Source: Firmicutes bacterium FC7
GTDB taxonomy: Bacteria > Bacillota > Clostridia > Tissierellales > Tissierellaceae
Assembly (NCBI GenBank): GCA_022760735.1
Contig: JAKELU010000010.1
Location: 13,630 to 77,629 of the forward strand
Direction of reading: 5' to 3'
DNA: 64,000 bases
Shown here: positions 1 through 8,254 of the stretch, piece after piece
Position numbering within the stretch: the first letter of the stretch is position 1
Layout of the letters: each line of letters starts with the position of its first letter
Notes under the pieces: generated by a model
Told to the model about the DNA's origin: nothing
The model's database searches: none
Seen by the model: only the letters and a program-made list of their open reading frames with translations
Translations under genes and position numbers: made by a program

Positions 1-1155
1 ATTTCTAGCAGTAAGTAAGGCTGCTTCATTTACTAGATTTTCAAGATCTGCTGGAGTAAAACCCGGAGTTCTCTTTGCTACCACCTTTAAGTCCACATCT
101 TCATCTAATGGTTTATTTTTTGTGTGAACTTGTAATATCTCTTCTCTTCCTCTTATGTCTGGCAATCCTACATAAATAGTTCTGTCAAATCTTCCAGGTC
201 TTAAAAGGGCCGGATCTAGAATATCTGCTCTGTTAGTTGCTGCCATAACTATTATACCTTCATTAACAGCAAAACCATCCATCTCAACTAGTAGTTGGTT
301 CAAGGTTTGTTCTCTTTCATCATGACCGCCACCAAGGCCTGCCCCTCTTCTCCTACCTACAGCATCTATTTCATCAATAAAAATTATACAAGGTGAATTT
401 TTCTTAGCTTGTTCAAATAAATCTCTTACACGGCTTGCTCCAACACCTACAAACATCTCAACGAAATCCGAACCTGATATTGTAAAAAATGGAACACCAG
501 CCTCCCCAGCAACTGCTCTACTTAAATAAGTTTTTCCAGTTCCCGGAGGTCCAACTAATAAAACTCCTGTTGGAATTCTTGCACCAATTTCTATATACTT
601 TCTAGGATTCTTTAGGAAGTCTACAATTTCTCTTAATTCTTCCTTTTCTTCTTTAAGTCCTGCTACATCAGCAAAAGTAACTCTCTTGCCATCATCTTCT
701 TTGTGCATTCTAGCTCTGCTCTTGCCAAATGACATTACACGGCCACCACTACCACCTTGTGATTGTTGCATAAAAACAAACCAAAATACTCCAAATACTA
801 GTAATATCATTATGGTTGGAAGCAAATCTACATACCACGGGGTTGATGGAGGGTCCTCTGCACCATAGGAAATAGCCCCTGACTGTACTAGAGACTCTAA
901 ATTTTCAACGTAGAACCTCTCTATTATTTCATGAGGAAATACAGTTATAAACTGAGTCCCATCCTTTAATTTCCCCTGTAATATATTATCAACCATTATA
1001 ATTCTTTCAACATTTCCTGCTTTAATATTACTTACTAATTCAGTTATATCCATTTCACTAACTGACTCAACATTACTTCCAAATAGACTGACTCCAAACA
1101 TTATCAGTATAACAATTAGTAAGTAAACACTCATTCCTTTGAAAAAACGTTTCAA
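1..1155 (-). CDS. ftsH: ATP-dependent zinc metalloprotease FtsH (C-terminal part outside window)
   Basis: Membrane-anchored AAA+ protease that degrades misfolded membrane proteins and short-lived regulators. The 385 visible residues contain an N-terminal membrane segment (about 9-25), an extracytoplasmic FtsH domain, a second membrane segment (about 110-129), and the AAA module with Walker A GPPGTGKT at about 202-209 followed by Walker [10 protein letters not shown] and the second region of homology. The zinc HExxH protease domain lies beyond base 1. I take a TTG start at 1155 because AAGGAGG sits just upstream and the next residues (KRFFKG) fit the family. It is the last visible gene of the conserved tilS-hpt-ftsH run. 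Identification is firm; only the start is inferred. Confidence 0.95.
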   Translation of the reverse strand, partial: MKRFFKGMSVYLLIVILIMFGVSLFGSNVESVSEMDITELVSNIKAGNVERIIMVDNILQGKLKDGTQFITVFPHEIIERFYVENLESLVQSGAISYGAEDPPSTPWYVDLLPTIMILLVFGVFWFVFMQQSQGGSGGRVMSFGKSRARMHKEDDGKRVTFADVAGLKEEKEELREIVDFLKNPRKYIEIGARIPTGVLLVGPPGTGKTYLSRAVAGEAGVPFFTISGSDFVEMFVGVGASRVRDLFEQAKKNSPCIIFIDEIDAVGRRRGAGLGGGHDEREQTLNQLLVEMDGFAVNEGIIVMAATNRADILDPALLRPGRFDRTIYVGLPDIRGREEILQVHTKNKPLDEDVDLKVVAKRTPGFTPADLENLVNEAALLTARN

Positions 1156-1222
1156 TACGAATCCTCCCTCCTTTAAGTAAACATTAAGATATTATAGCAT
1201 AATAAATGGTTCTAATCAATCA

Positions 1223-1762
1223 CTATCCCTTGTAAACTTCCTCTTTTAATGTTCCTACAAAGGGAAGATTTCTATATTGTTCTGCATAATCTAAGCCATA
1301 ACCTACAACGAATTCATCTGGTATTTCAAAGCCTAAATAATCAACATTAACGCCTATAGTTCTTCGATCCGGTTTGTCTAAAAGAGTACAAACCTTAACG
1401 CTGTTAGCTCCCCTTTTCTTTAATAGCTCTGATAAGTAATTAAGAGTTAGACCTGTATCTATAATATCCTCTACTATAAGCAAATCCTTACCTTCAACTG
1501 AAAAATCTAAGTCCTTAATTATTCTAACTTCTCCAGTAGAAATAGTTGATTTACCATAGCTTGACACTGCCATAAAGTCTATAGTAATAGGCATTTTAAT
1601 GTTCTTAACAAGTTCAGACATAAAGATAACTGCTCCCTTTAAAATTCCTATTACAACTAAATCCTTATCCTTATAGTCATTTGTTATTTCTTCTCCTAAC
1701 TCCTTAATCCTTTTTGATAATGTCTCTTCTGACAATAAAACTTCTTTAATAATGCTTTCCAT
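1223..1762 (-). CDS. hpt: Hypoxanthine(-guanine) phosphoribosyltransferase
   Basis: Purine salvage enzyme that joins hypoxanthine or guanine to PRPP in the cytoplasm. The 179-residue length is typical. The PRPP-binding loop LIVEDIIDTG is at about 96-105 and the flexible-loop motif SSYG at about 67-70. It lies 10 bases downstream of tilS and upstream of ftsH, the same order as in Bacillus, where TilS and HprT also interact and regulate ftsH; whether that holds here is inference. Confidence 0.96.
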   Translation of the reverse strand: MESIIKEVLLSEETLSKRIKELGEEITNDYKDKDLVVIGILKGAVIFMSELVKNIKMPITIDFMAVSSYGKSTISTGEVRIIKDLDFSVEGKDLLIVEDIIDTGLTLNYLSELLKKRGANSVKVCTLLDKPDRRTIGVNVDYLGFEIPDEFVVGYGLDYAEQYRNLPFVGTLKEEVYKG

Positions 1763-1772
1763 ACTACGCCCC

Positions 1773-3149
1773 CTAAATAATTTTGTAATTAACTACTAAA
1801 ATTCTTTTAGTATCATTAGTCACCTTATATAAATCATTGGTAGCATATCCCATGATCCAAATGATATTTTTATCGTCTACCAATAAAGGAATTCTATTTC
1901 TTTCTTCCTTAGGTATCTTTTTATCTATAAAGTAATCTTTAACTTTTTTAGTTCCCTTCATTCCAAAAGGAGTAAATTTATCACCATTTTTTCTATTTCT
2001 AATTTTTAAACTTCCACAAACTTTATCAAAATCAAATACCCTATAGCGCTTATCTTTTATCCAATTATTTTCATTTGAATAAACGGACAGATTTATATAA
2101 ACCCCAATATCTTGGAATATATTTTCACCTAGTTCTAATACGTGTTCAAAGTCTCTTATTTCCTCCCTGAAATTCCTTTCTATTATAAGATCATCATAAT
2201 TTGTTCTGCCAACAATATCATGTGGAAGATTAATCTGCTTGCCCGTATTGTTGGGTGTAAACAATTCTGTTAACGATGTTATATGGCTTTCACTTATGCC
2301 TTGTAAACTTTCAGAAATTTCATCAATACATTTCCTAATTATTCTTTGCTTCATGCATTGATTTTCTTTGTAAAAAAGCCTTCCATCTAGAATTATACTA
2401 TGTTTAGACTTACTTTTCACTATTAATTTAAATTTTTCCTCCGTTAAATACTCAAGGTACTCACTGTCAATTCTTGAGTTCCTTGATAATCTCCATAGAG
2501 TATCAATAATGTTTGGATTAAAATTATCTTGTATGTACGGGATTAATTCAAGTCTTACCTTATTTCGACTATATAAAGGTAAGAGATTTGTTTTATCTAA
2601 TACAGTATCTATGTCATTTTCATCTATATATCTTTCAATTTCATCCCTGGAAACATTTAAAAGTGGCCTTATTATATCTCCTGATATAAAATCCATCCCC
2701 TTTAAACCATCTAAACCAGTTCCTCTCATTATTCTAAAGAGAATAGTCTCAGCCTGGTCATTCTTGTTATGAGCTACTGCAATCTTTCCTCCGCCCTTAT
2801 CTTTAAGAATGCTTCTAAAAAACCCATATCTTAACTCCCGTCCTGCTTCCTCAGAGGTAATTCCCTTTTCCTTAGCATAAGCATCCATATCCACGTCTAT
2901 TGTATAATAGGGTAAACTTAATTCCTTAGTCTTAATTCTTACAAAATCTTGGTCAGCTTTTGCTTCATCCCCTCTTACACCATGATTCACATGAGCTACA
3001 TAGAGGTTGAACTGAAGTTCATTCCTTAATGCTAGTAAGGAATATAGCAAAGCCATGGAATCTGGACCTCCAGATACACCCACAACTATATTCTCATCTC
3101 TTTTAATTAAGTTATACCTAATAATATTATCTCTTACTATTTTTAACAT
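1773..3149 (-). CDS. tilS: tRNA(Ile)-lysidine synthetase
   Basis: Converts C34 of the CAU-anticodon isoleucine tRNA to lysidine so that it reads AUA codons; essential in most bacteria. The N-type ATP pyrophosphatase loop SGGPDS is at residues 26-31. A middle substrate-binding domain follows, and the C-terminal TilS domain shows the LKIRNRKNGDKFTPFGM stretch. The 458-residue length is normal for the family. Co-directional with hpt at a 10-base spacing, so probably one transcript with hpt and ftsH. Confidence 0.96.
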   Translation of the reverse strand: MLKIVRDNIIRYNLIKRDENIVVGVSGGPDSMALLYSLLALRNELQFNLYVAHVNHGVRGDEAKADQDFVRIKTKELSLPYYTIDVDMDAYAKEKGITSEEAGRELRYGFFRSILKDKGGGKIAVAHNKNDQAETILFRIMRGTGLDGLKGMDFISGDIIRPLLNVSRDEIERYIDENDIDTVLDKTNLLPLYSRNKVRLELIPYIQDNFNPNIIDTLWRLSRNSRIDSEYLEYLTEEKFKLIVKSKSKHSIILDGRLFYKENQCMKQRIIRKCIDEISESLQGISESHITSLTELFTPNNTGKQINLPHDIVGRTNYDDLIIERNFREEIRDFEHVLELGENIFQDIGVYINLSVYSNENNWIKDKRYRVFDFDKVCGSLKIRNRKNGDKFTPFGMKGTKKVKDYFIDKKIPKEERNRIPLLVDDKNIIWIMGYATNDLYKVTNDTKRILVVNYKII

Positions 3150-3215
3150 AATCTCACCTATTATCTAATATACCCTATAATAAGATACCCTTCCAGTGAA
3201 ATTTTACAAAATCAT

Positions 3216-3261
3216 ACCCGAGATTCTTCGTCAGCTGTAAATCTTCTATGAAATCTCGGGT
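3216..3261. terminator. Hairpin between spoIIE and tilS
   Basis: Ten-base arms ACCCGAGATT (3216-3225) and AATCTCGGGT (3252-3261) enclose a 26-base loop. The plus strand continues with a short T-rich run; the minus strand, which is the transcribed one, has only a weak T run. It may slow or end spoIIE transcription before tilS. It shares GAGRTTCTTCG with a hairpin near 23.0 kb. Confidence 0.5.
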
Positions 3262-3300
3262 TTTAATTATTAGTTGTGCATTTTGAACTGTAAATTATTA

Positions 3301-5637
3301 TTAATTATTGTTTTTCCAAACTTTTGTGACAAGTACTGTCATATCATCTTTTATTTCATTCCCGCTTGATATTTTAGCTATATGCAATATCTCGTCAGCT
3401 ATTGTTTGTGGATTCTGTGCATCTAGTCCAGCTATAACTTTCTTCATCCATTTCTCTGGATCTTCATTTTCATAACTACATTCAAGTACACCATCTGTCA
3501 TCATAATAATCATGTCTCCATCTTCAATACTCTCTTCGTAAATATTAAAATCTACATCTTTTAATATTCCTATTGGCAAGGACATGGAGTTGATTACCTT
3601 AACATCCTCGCCGCGCTTAATAAATGTTGGACATGCCCCCGATTTAATAACTTGAAGTTTCCCCTTATATAAATCAATGAAAGATATATCTAGAGTTGTA
3701 AACATCTCATCCTTAGATTTGGTTCTTAAAACATTGTTAATAGTCTTTATTGCCATTTCCTTATCGGTATTAATTTCCATCATCTTTTCTAAAAGCTCGA
3801 TCGCAATCATACTTTCAATATTAGCCTTTCTACCTGTTCCCATACCATCGCTTAGTGCAGAGTAGGATATATTTTCTATTTCTCCGTAAGTATAGCTATC
3901 ACCTGAAATTCCATTCCTAGAATTTGCCTCCTCGCTTACCTTAGTTAAGGCCCCATATCTATTACATCTTATTAATTTAAATCTATTAGTTTTTTCTATA
4001 GAACCAAAATTATAATCTGGGGCTACCTTGTATCCCAATGAGTTTGAAACAATTCTTGTTACTCGTTCAATCTTATCCATTGTATTATTTGAATGGAATT
4101 CAATATATATCTCAATATTTTCTTCTGGCAGCTGAGCGAAGATTACTTCTTTAACGTCAATTTTTCTATCCTTAATCTCTTTTTCAAGCAATTCTTCAAG
4201 TTCTTCATTAAATGTTGCGTTCTTATAAACTTCAATATTTATGTCATTAACTAACTTACCTAAACCTTCAAGTTGTTCTACTAGAACAAGCTTCTGTTCA
4301 TTAATTTTATTAATTACTTCTTCTCTTTCCTTGTATCTTTTGTAGATATTCTTAATTGTTACAGTTAAACTATCAACATCTTCACACTTTTCAAGTAACG
4401 AATTAATCAACTTTTCCTTATCTTCCACTTCTGATTCTAGTACACCAACGGTTGTAAATAATGAATAATAAGTCTCGCTCTTTTCCTTTCCCCAACAATT
4501 ATTAAAGCTTTTACAAGACTGGCACATATTTACCTTTACATCATCAACTATTGTGTAAATTTGTGAGCTAGAGAATACATCATCACTCTCCATGGTATTT
4601 TTAAAAGTCTTTGCAATTGATTCTAGTAGATCTGATGTATGCGCTAATTTTCTGCTAGCTAATTCGAACTTTCTGTTCTCAATTTCCTTCTTTACTTTTG
4701 ATTTTGCTTTAAATACATTATCAATGACTTTCTCAACTTTATTATATGATAATAAAAATATAATTGCTGAAATTAACAACTCTTCGTAGTTTAAAAAGCT
4801 TGTACCTAGTCCATTCACATAATAGCTTATTATTCCATTCCCTAATACAAAACCAATTACAGCGCCACTTTTACCTAATTCCTTAAATAGACCTGTAAGA
4901 ATTCCACCTACTGCAAATATAGCAATTATAAAAGGCATTTCAACATTTGATATATAAGCTACCATTCCTAAAATAACTCCAGTGATCCCACCAACATATA
5001 TTCCTTGATTGTATCCTAGGGTTACAATTGCTAAAATACATACAATATTTTTTAATGAGGCTCCCATTATGCTTATTTCACTAAAACCAGCTAAAACTAA
5101 TGCAAAGGTTATAAAAGTACATACCATCTTTTCATGTGAAACTTCTATGCCTGTAAATTCTTCTATAGGAAAACTAAAAGAAAATATATATGTCATAGTA
5201 AACACAAGAATCCCTTCAAATAGGATTAGGATCAAGTCATAGATCGCTGCTGTCTCCGAAAAATTCATACCTATTAGTCTTATAGCTGTAAATATACATC
5301 CAACTATAATACATGTAGCAATTAAGGAATATTTATTACTCTCTTTGTTTCTTGTAAAGAATCCATATATAAGTAGAGATGCAATTATGTAACTAATACT
5401 TCCAAATCCGCAGGCACTAAAGGTTCCTAGCATAGCTGCAGCGATTACTCCCTTATTTATGCTCTTAAAGATGGTATAAGCTCCTATGAAAGCTATTCCA
5501 AAGGGATATAAGCGATCCAATATATTCACTCTTCCTAATAAGAAGCTTATTATAACTAATAGTACAGTATGCATTTCAATCTTTAGGTCAACTTTTCTCC
5601 TTGAAACTACCGTTTCCATTCTTGCCACTTTCATCAC
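3301..5637 (-). CDS. spoIIE: Stage II sporulation protein E, PP2C-type phosphatase
   Basis: Membrane serine phosphatase that dephosphorylates the anti-anti-sigma factor SpoIIAA to release sigma-F in the forespore and also works at the polar septum. About 300 N-terminal residues are a run of hydrophobic segments. A central region carries the CxxCxxxxxCW cysteine cluster. The C-terminal third is the PPM phosphatase domain with ALSDGMGTGRKA and MMTDGVLE metal-binding stretches. Length 778 is close to the usual 800+. The start is ambiguous: GTG at 5637 and ATG at 5634 sit too close to the AGAGGGG ribosome site, and ATG at 5619 is possible. It is followed by tilS, as in Bacillus with yabS/yabT missing. 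Confidence 0.96.
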   Translation of the reverse strand: MMKVARMETVVSRRKVDLKIEMHTVLLVIISFLLGRVNILDRLYPFGIAFIGAYTIFKSINKGVIAAAMLGTFSACGFGSISYIIASLLIYGFFTRNKESNKYSLIATCIIVGCIFTAIRLIGMNFSETAAIYDLILILFEGILVFTMTYIFSFSFPIEEFTGIEVSHEKMVCTFITFALVLAGFSEISIMGASLKNIVCILAIVTLGYNQGIYVGGITGVILGMVAYISNVEMPFIIAIFAVGGILTGLFKELGKSGAVIGFVLGNGIISYYVNGLGTSFLNYEELLISAIIFLLSYNKVEKVIDNVFKAKSKVKKEIENRKFELASRKLAHTSDLLESIAKTFKNTMESDDVFSSSQIYTIVDDVKVNMCQSCKSFNNCWGKEKSETYYSLFTTVGVLESEVEDKEKLINSLLEKCEDVDSLTVTIKNIYKRYKEREEVINKINEQKLVLVEQLEGLGKLVNDINIEVYKNATFNEELEELLEKEIKDRKIDVKEVIFAQLPEENIEIYIEFHSNNTMDKIERVTRIVSNSLGYKVAPDYNFGSIEKTNRFKLIRCNRYGALTKVSEEANSRNGISGDSYTYGEIENISYSALSDGMGTGRKANIESMIAIELLEKMMEINTDKEMAIKTINNVLRTKSKDEMFTTLDISFIDLYKGKLQVIKSGACPTFIKRGEDVKVINSMSLPIGILKDVDFNIYEESIEDGDMIIMMTDGVLECSYENEDPEKWMKKVIAGLDAQNPQTIADEILHIAKISSGNEIKDDMTVLVTKVWKNNN

Positions 5638-5658
5638 CCCTCTAATTTCTTGTCTAAA

Positions 5659-5691
5659 ATACTAACAAAATCAGAAAATATTTTTTGTCAA
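5659..5691 (-). promoter_or_regulatory. Putative spoIIE promoter with 21-base spacer
   Basis: On the minus strand TTGACA (5691-5686) is followed by 21 bases and TAGTAT (5664-5659), ending about 20 bases before the gene. In Bacillus the Spo0A-activated sigma-A promoters of spoIIE and spoIIG are known for this same over-long spacing. No clean Spo0A box (TGTCGAA) is seen; TGTCGGA near 5867 is one mismatch away but distant. Confidence 0.5.
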
Positions 5692-5925
5692 TACAAGGGT
5701 TTTATTTTATGATTTTTCGGACAATTAAATGGCTATTTTCCTATAACCTTAAGATTTTTATATGATGTTAGTTTAAATTTTAAAAAACCATACATTAACA
5801 GCAAAAGTATTGATTTGACTACATTACATCATTTAAGCATCGAAAAAACCTTTAAATGTAATTATCTGTCGGATTTTTAATGATTTTCAAAAAAAATAAT
5901 TAAATAAGAATAACAATTTTTGGTA
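5692..5925. other. Non-coding spacer upstream of spoIIE
   Basis: Together with the spoIIE promoter and the yabR terminator this makes a gene-free stretch of 314 bases. It is strongly AT-rich and I find no open frame with a ribosome site. Bacillus carries tRNA genes at this place between yabR and spoIIE; none is recognisable here. Confidence 0.6.
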
Positions 5926-5953
5926 TTAAAAAAAACCGGTAAAATCCGGTTTT
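5926..5953 (-). terminator. Intrinsic terminator after the S1-domain gene
   Basis: AAAACCGG (5932-5939) and CCGGTTTT (5946-5953) form a hairpin with a six-base loop; on the minus strand it runs into about nine Ts. It overlaps the stop codon of the S1-domain gene. Confidence 0.85.
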
Positions 5954-6371
5954 AATAATCCATGTTACTTGCTCGTTTTCCTCGCATTCCACTGTTTCTT
6001 CTTGAGTCACGAGTCTTTATTTGATCCATTCTTTCATTGCTTTCCTTAAGGAACTTGCTTAACTTATCTTCAAAAGACATGTATTTTTGCATATCATCAG
6101 GTTTATTCCATTCAATTTCAGCAGGTCTATTAGTTTTTGGCTTGGCCTGTCTTATGGAAAGGCTTATCTTGCCTTCTTTTGAAACTGAAAGTACCTTTAC
6201 TTTTACCTTTTGATCCTTCTTTAAATAATCTGCTACCTTCTCCACATAATCATGTGATATTTCTGAGATATGGACTAGACCACTTTTTCCTTCAGGTAGT
6301 TGAATAAAAGCACCAAAATTAGTAATACCAGTTACAGTGCCTTCAACTATTTCTCCAACAGCTACGGGCAT
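5952..6371 (-). CDS. yabR: S1 RNA-binding domain protein (YabR-like)
   Basis: Small RNA-binding protein of 139 residues. Residues 1-73 form one S1 (OB-fold) domain starting PVAVGEIVEGTVTGITNFGAF, with LVHISEIS and KVKVLSV typical of S1 repeats. The rest is a charged, Arg/Lys-rich tail ending in GMRGKRASNMDY. It sits between divIC and spoIIE as in Bacillus and other spore formers. Function is not well defined; binding of ribosomes or mRNA is inferred from the domain. Confidence 0.88.
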   Translation of the reverse strand: MPVAVGEIVEGTVTGITNFGAFIQLPEGKSGLVHISEISHDYVEKVADYLKKDQKVKVKVLSVSKEGKISLSIRQAKPKTNRPAEIEWNKPDDMQKYMSFEDKLSKFLKESNERMDQIKTRDSRRNSGMRGKRASNMDY

Positions 6372-6436
6372 AAATTAATGATTCCTCCTTAAATTATTCT
6401 TAAAATCAGTATATATTAGAAAATACAGAATGTCAA

Positions 6437-6778
6437 TTAGTTATCATTTTTAAAAATGTTAAATAAAGGGTCTTTTGGCTTGTTTATATCTACATATATA
6501 ATCTCCCTTGGTTTCACCATGCCCAATTCATCTCTGGCAACCTTTTCCACAAATTCAAGAGTTCCACTACTTTCTATTTCTTTATTTAAAGCTTCGATAT
6601 CCTTTTTTAACTCTTCTATCTTAGCCTCATTCATTTTCTTTTTAGCATCTAGATTTTTTAGTAGTTTTCTTTGGTGATTAAAAACTATAACAACGTATAT
6701 TAACAGGAATAAGATAATAAAATGAATTAATCTAAACTTACCTTTCTTTTGTTTTTTCCTAGCCATATCTAACACCAT
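6437..6778 (-). CDS. divIC: Septum formation initiator DivIC/FtsB family
   Basis: Bitopic cell-division protein that joins FtsL and DivIB at the septum. It has a basic N-terminus (MARKKQKKGKFR), one membrane helix at about 20-38, then a coiled coil rich in Lys/Glu/Leu (about 40-75) and the short conserved end VEKVARDELGMVKPREIIYV. ATG at 6778 is the longest start; ATG at 6766 (MARKK) is an alternative, with AAGG a little far from it. The position between yabQ and the S1 gene matches the conserved order. Confidence 0.9.
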   Translation of the reverse strand: MVLDMARKKQKKGKFRLIHFIILFLLIYVVIVFNHQRKLLKNLDAKKKMNEAKIEELKKDIEALNKEIESSGTLEFVEKVARDELGMVKPREIIYVDINKPKDPLFNIFKNDN

Positions 6779-6794
6779 ACCTTATCCTATGTAT

Positions 6795-7274
6795 TCATTT
6801 CTTCTTGGATATTATTTTACTATATCTAGCTATTTCTTTAAAATATAATTTTAGCATAACTATAAATTTTTTAACTGGTTTTTTAACCATTTTCATACTG
6901 TTAACAAATGGCATTTTTATTAACTTTATTATCTCATTTATCGCATTTAATATCAACTTGAATATTGAAATAAATAAGGACAAAATTCTACTTGATAAGG
7001 TGAGCAAGTAAAGTAAACCTCCAGAAAAGCTACCGATAAAAACAAAGCCTCTTAGAACCCCATCTGTAGTAGAAACCAAAAGTAGGAAGAATAACACCCC
7101 AACTATAATCCAAAATAAGAAATCCTCTATATAAGATAGTATTCCTTTAGGCTTAGAAAAGTACCTAAAAGCTCTATACAAATCAAAGAGGATCCCTATC
7201 AATATACCACTCAGTATTGAAACCCCAAAAGTGATTAAATCACTCATTACATCGATATCCATTGGCTTCACCAA
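6795..7274 (-). CDS. yabQ: Spore cortex biosynthesis protein YabQ
   Basis: Integral membrane protein needed for spore cortex formation, made in the mother cell. Four hydrophobic segments are visible (about 12-30, 50-68, 72-90 and 95-112), followed by a basic tail (KKPVKKFIVMLKLYFKEI). Start codon is uncertain: TTG at 7274, GTG at 7271 or ATG at 7262 all lie directly after the yabP stop codon, suggesting translational coupling. 159 residues is usual for the family. Confidence 0.88.
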   Translation of the reverse strand: MVKPMDIDVMSDLITFGVSILSGILIGILFDLYRAFRYFSKPKGILSYIEDFLFWIIVGVLFFLLLVSTTDGVLRGFVFIGSFSGGLLYLLTLSSRILSLFISIFKLILNAINEIIKLIKMPFVNSMKMVKKPVKKFIVMLKLYFKEIARYSKIISKKK

Positions 7275-7553
7275 CTATTTAAATATTTTTCCCATTAGAT
7301 TCTTAGGAGCACCCTCCTTACTTATATAAGTCAAACTATTTATGGTTCCAGAAATCTTAACGTTACCTTCATCCAAGTTTAATTTGCTTACATTAAGGTT
7401 CTCTCCTTTAATGCTTAATCCACCTTTTATTGTGGATAATATGATGGTATTTTCATTGAAACTATCAACTTGTTCAACACCTGAGATAGTTACATTATTT
7501 CTATCCTCTATTAAAATGTTCTGAGATTTAGAATTAAGTCTATTTTCAGACAC
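7275..7553 (-). CDS. yabP: Sporulation protein YabP
   Basis: Small mother-cell protein required for normal sporulation, of the YabP/YqfC family. Ninety-two residues, almost all beta-strand in character, with the family stretch RNNVTISGVEQVDSF near residues 18-32 and a second half containing LSIKGENLNVSKLNLDEG. GTG start at 7553 behind a GGGGGG-type ribosome site. Directly abuts yabQ. Confidence 0.9.
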   Translation of the reverse strand: MSENRLNSKSQNILIEDRNNVTISGVEQVDSFNENTIILSTIKGGLSIKGENLNVSKLNLDEGNVKISGTINSLTYISKEGAPKNLMGKIFK

Positions 7554-7615
7554 AATTATCCCCCCTTCATATATATAATATCTATGAAAAAAAAAGGACT
7601 TTTATACCAAAGTCC

Positions 7616-7858
7616 CTAATCAATATTTTTGTATAAGGTTGTTGCTGCATCTTTCCCCGGATTGTCTTTAATATTAAGAACTTCCACCTTAATAGAATTA
7701 CTGCCAAAATTTATCTGAATTTTATCACCAACTTTTACCTCATCTCCAGGTTTAGCAACTTTCTCATTTATAAGCACCTTTCCTTGCTCGCATGCTTCTT
7801 TCGCTATAGTTCTTCTCTTTATAATTCTAGCATTTTTTAAAAACTTATCGATTCTCAT
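7616..7858 (-). CDS. rqcP: S4-domain RNA-binding protein RqcP (YabO)
   Basis: Eighty-residue protein made of a single S4 RNA-binding domain beginning MRIDKFLKNARIIKRRTIAKE and continuing VLINEKVAKPGDEVKVGDKI. In Bacillus RqcP works with RqcH on stalled 50S subunits to add alanine tails to truncated nascent chains. The AGGAGGTA ribosome site is ideally placed. The gene lies between hup and yabP, a common order in Clostridia. Confidence 0.92.
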   Translation of the reverse strand: MRIDKFLKNARIIKRRTIAKEACEQGKVLINEKVAKPGDEVKVGDKIQINFGSNSIKVEVLNIKDNPGKDAATTLYKNID

Positions 7859-7872
7859 ATTACCTCCTATGT

Positions 7873-7899
7873 AAAAAAATCAGGTCAAAGACCTGATTT
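7873..7899 (-). terminator. Intrinsic terminator after hup
   Basis: AAATCAGGT (7877-7885) pairs with ACCTGATTT (7891-7899) over a five-base loop, with a seven-base T run on the minus strand. It separates hup from rqcP, so rqcP either has its own start site or depends on read-through. Confidence 0.85.
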
Positions 7900-7914
7900 C
7901 ATAATTACTTAGAA

Positions 7915-8193
7915 TTATTTGTTAACTATTTCCTTTAATGCTTTACCAGCTTTAAATACCGGAGCCTTTGATGCTGGAATCTTGATAACTTCTTCTGGAT
8001 TTCTAGGATTTCTACCTTCTCTTGCTTTTCTTTCTCTAACTTCAAAAGTACCAAATCCAACTAGTTGAACTTTGTCTCCATTTTCTAATGCTTCTTCAAC
8101 TGACTTCATAAATCCGTTTAATGCAGCTTCTGCATCTTTTTTAGTTAAGTTTGCTTTCTCTGCTATGCTTGCTATTAATTCAGCTTTGTTCAT
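7915..8193 (-). CDS. hup: HU-family DNA-binding protein
   Basis: Histone-like protein that bends and compacts DNA as a dimer. The 92-residue frame MNKAELIASIAEKANLTKKD is canonical, as is the beta-arm region VQLVGFGTFEVRERKAREGR with the Arg-Asn-Pro tip (GRNPRNPEE). ATG at 8193 is preferred over the TTG six bases upstream because AGGAGG is eight bases before it. It has its own strong terminator, in keeping with high expression. Confidence 0.96.
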   Translation of the reverse strand: MNKAELIASIAEKANLTKKDAEAALNGFMKSVEEALENGDKVQLVGFGTFEVRERKAREGRNPRNPEEVIKIPASKAPVFKAGKALKEIVNK

Positions 8194-8254
8194 AATCAAT
8201 TCCTCCTCTTATTTGTTCTTTGGTAAAATATATTAAATAATAAAACACAACTAA

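Noticed and set aside
5692-5925. Possible tRNA genes between the S1-domain gene and spoIIE, as in Bacillus
   Set aside because: No cloverleaf, no CCA-type end and no conserved TTCGA arm could be found.
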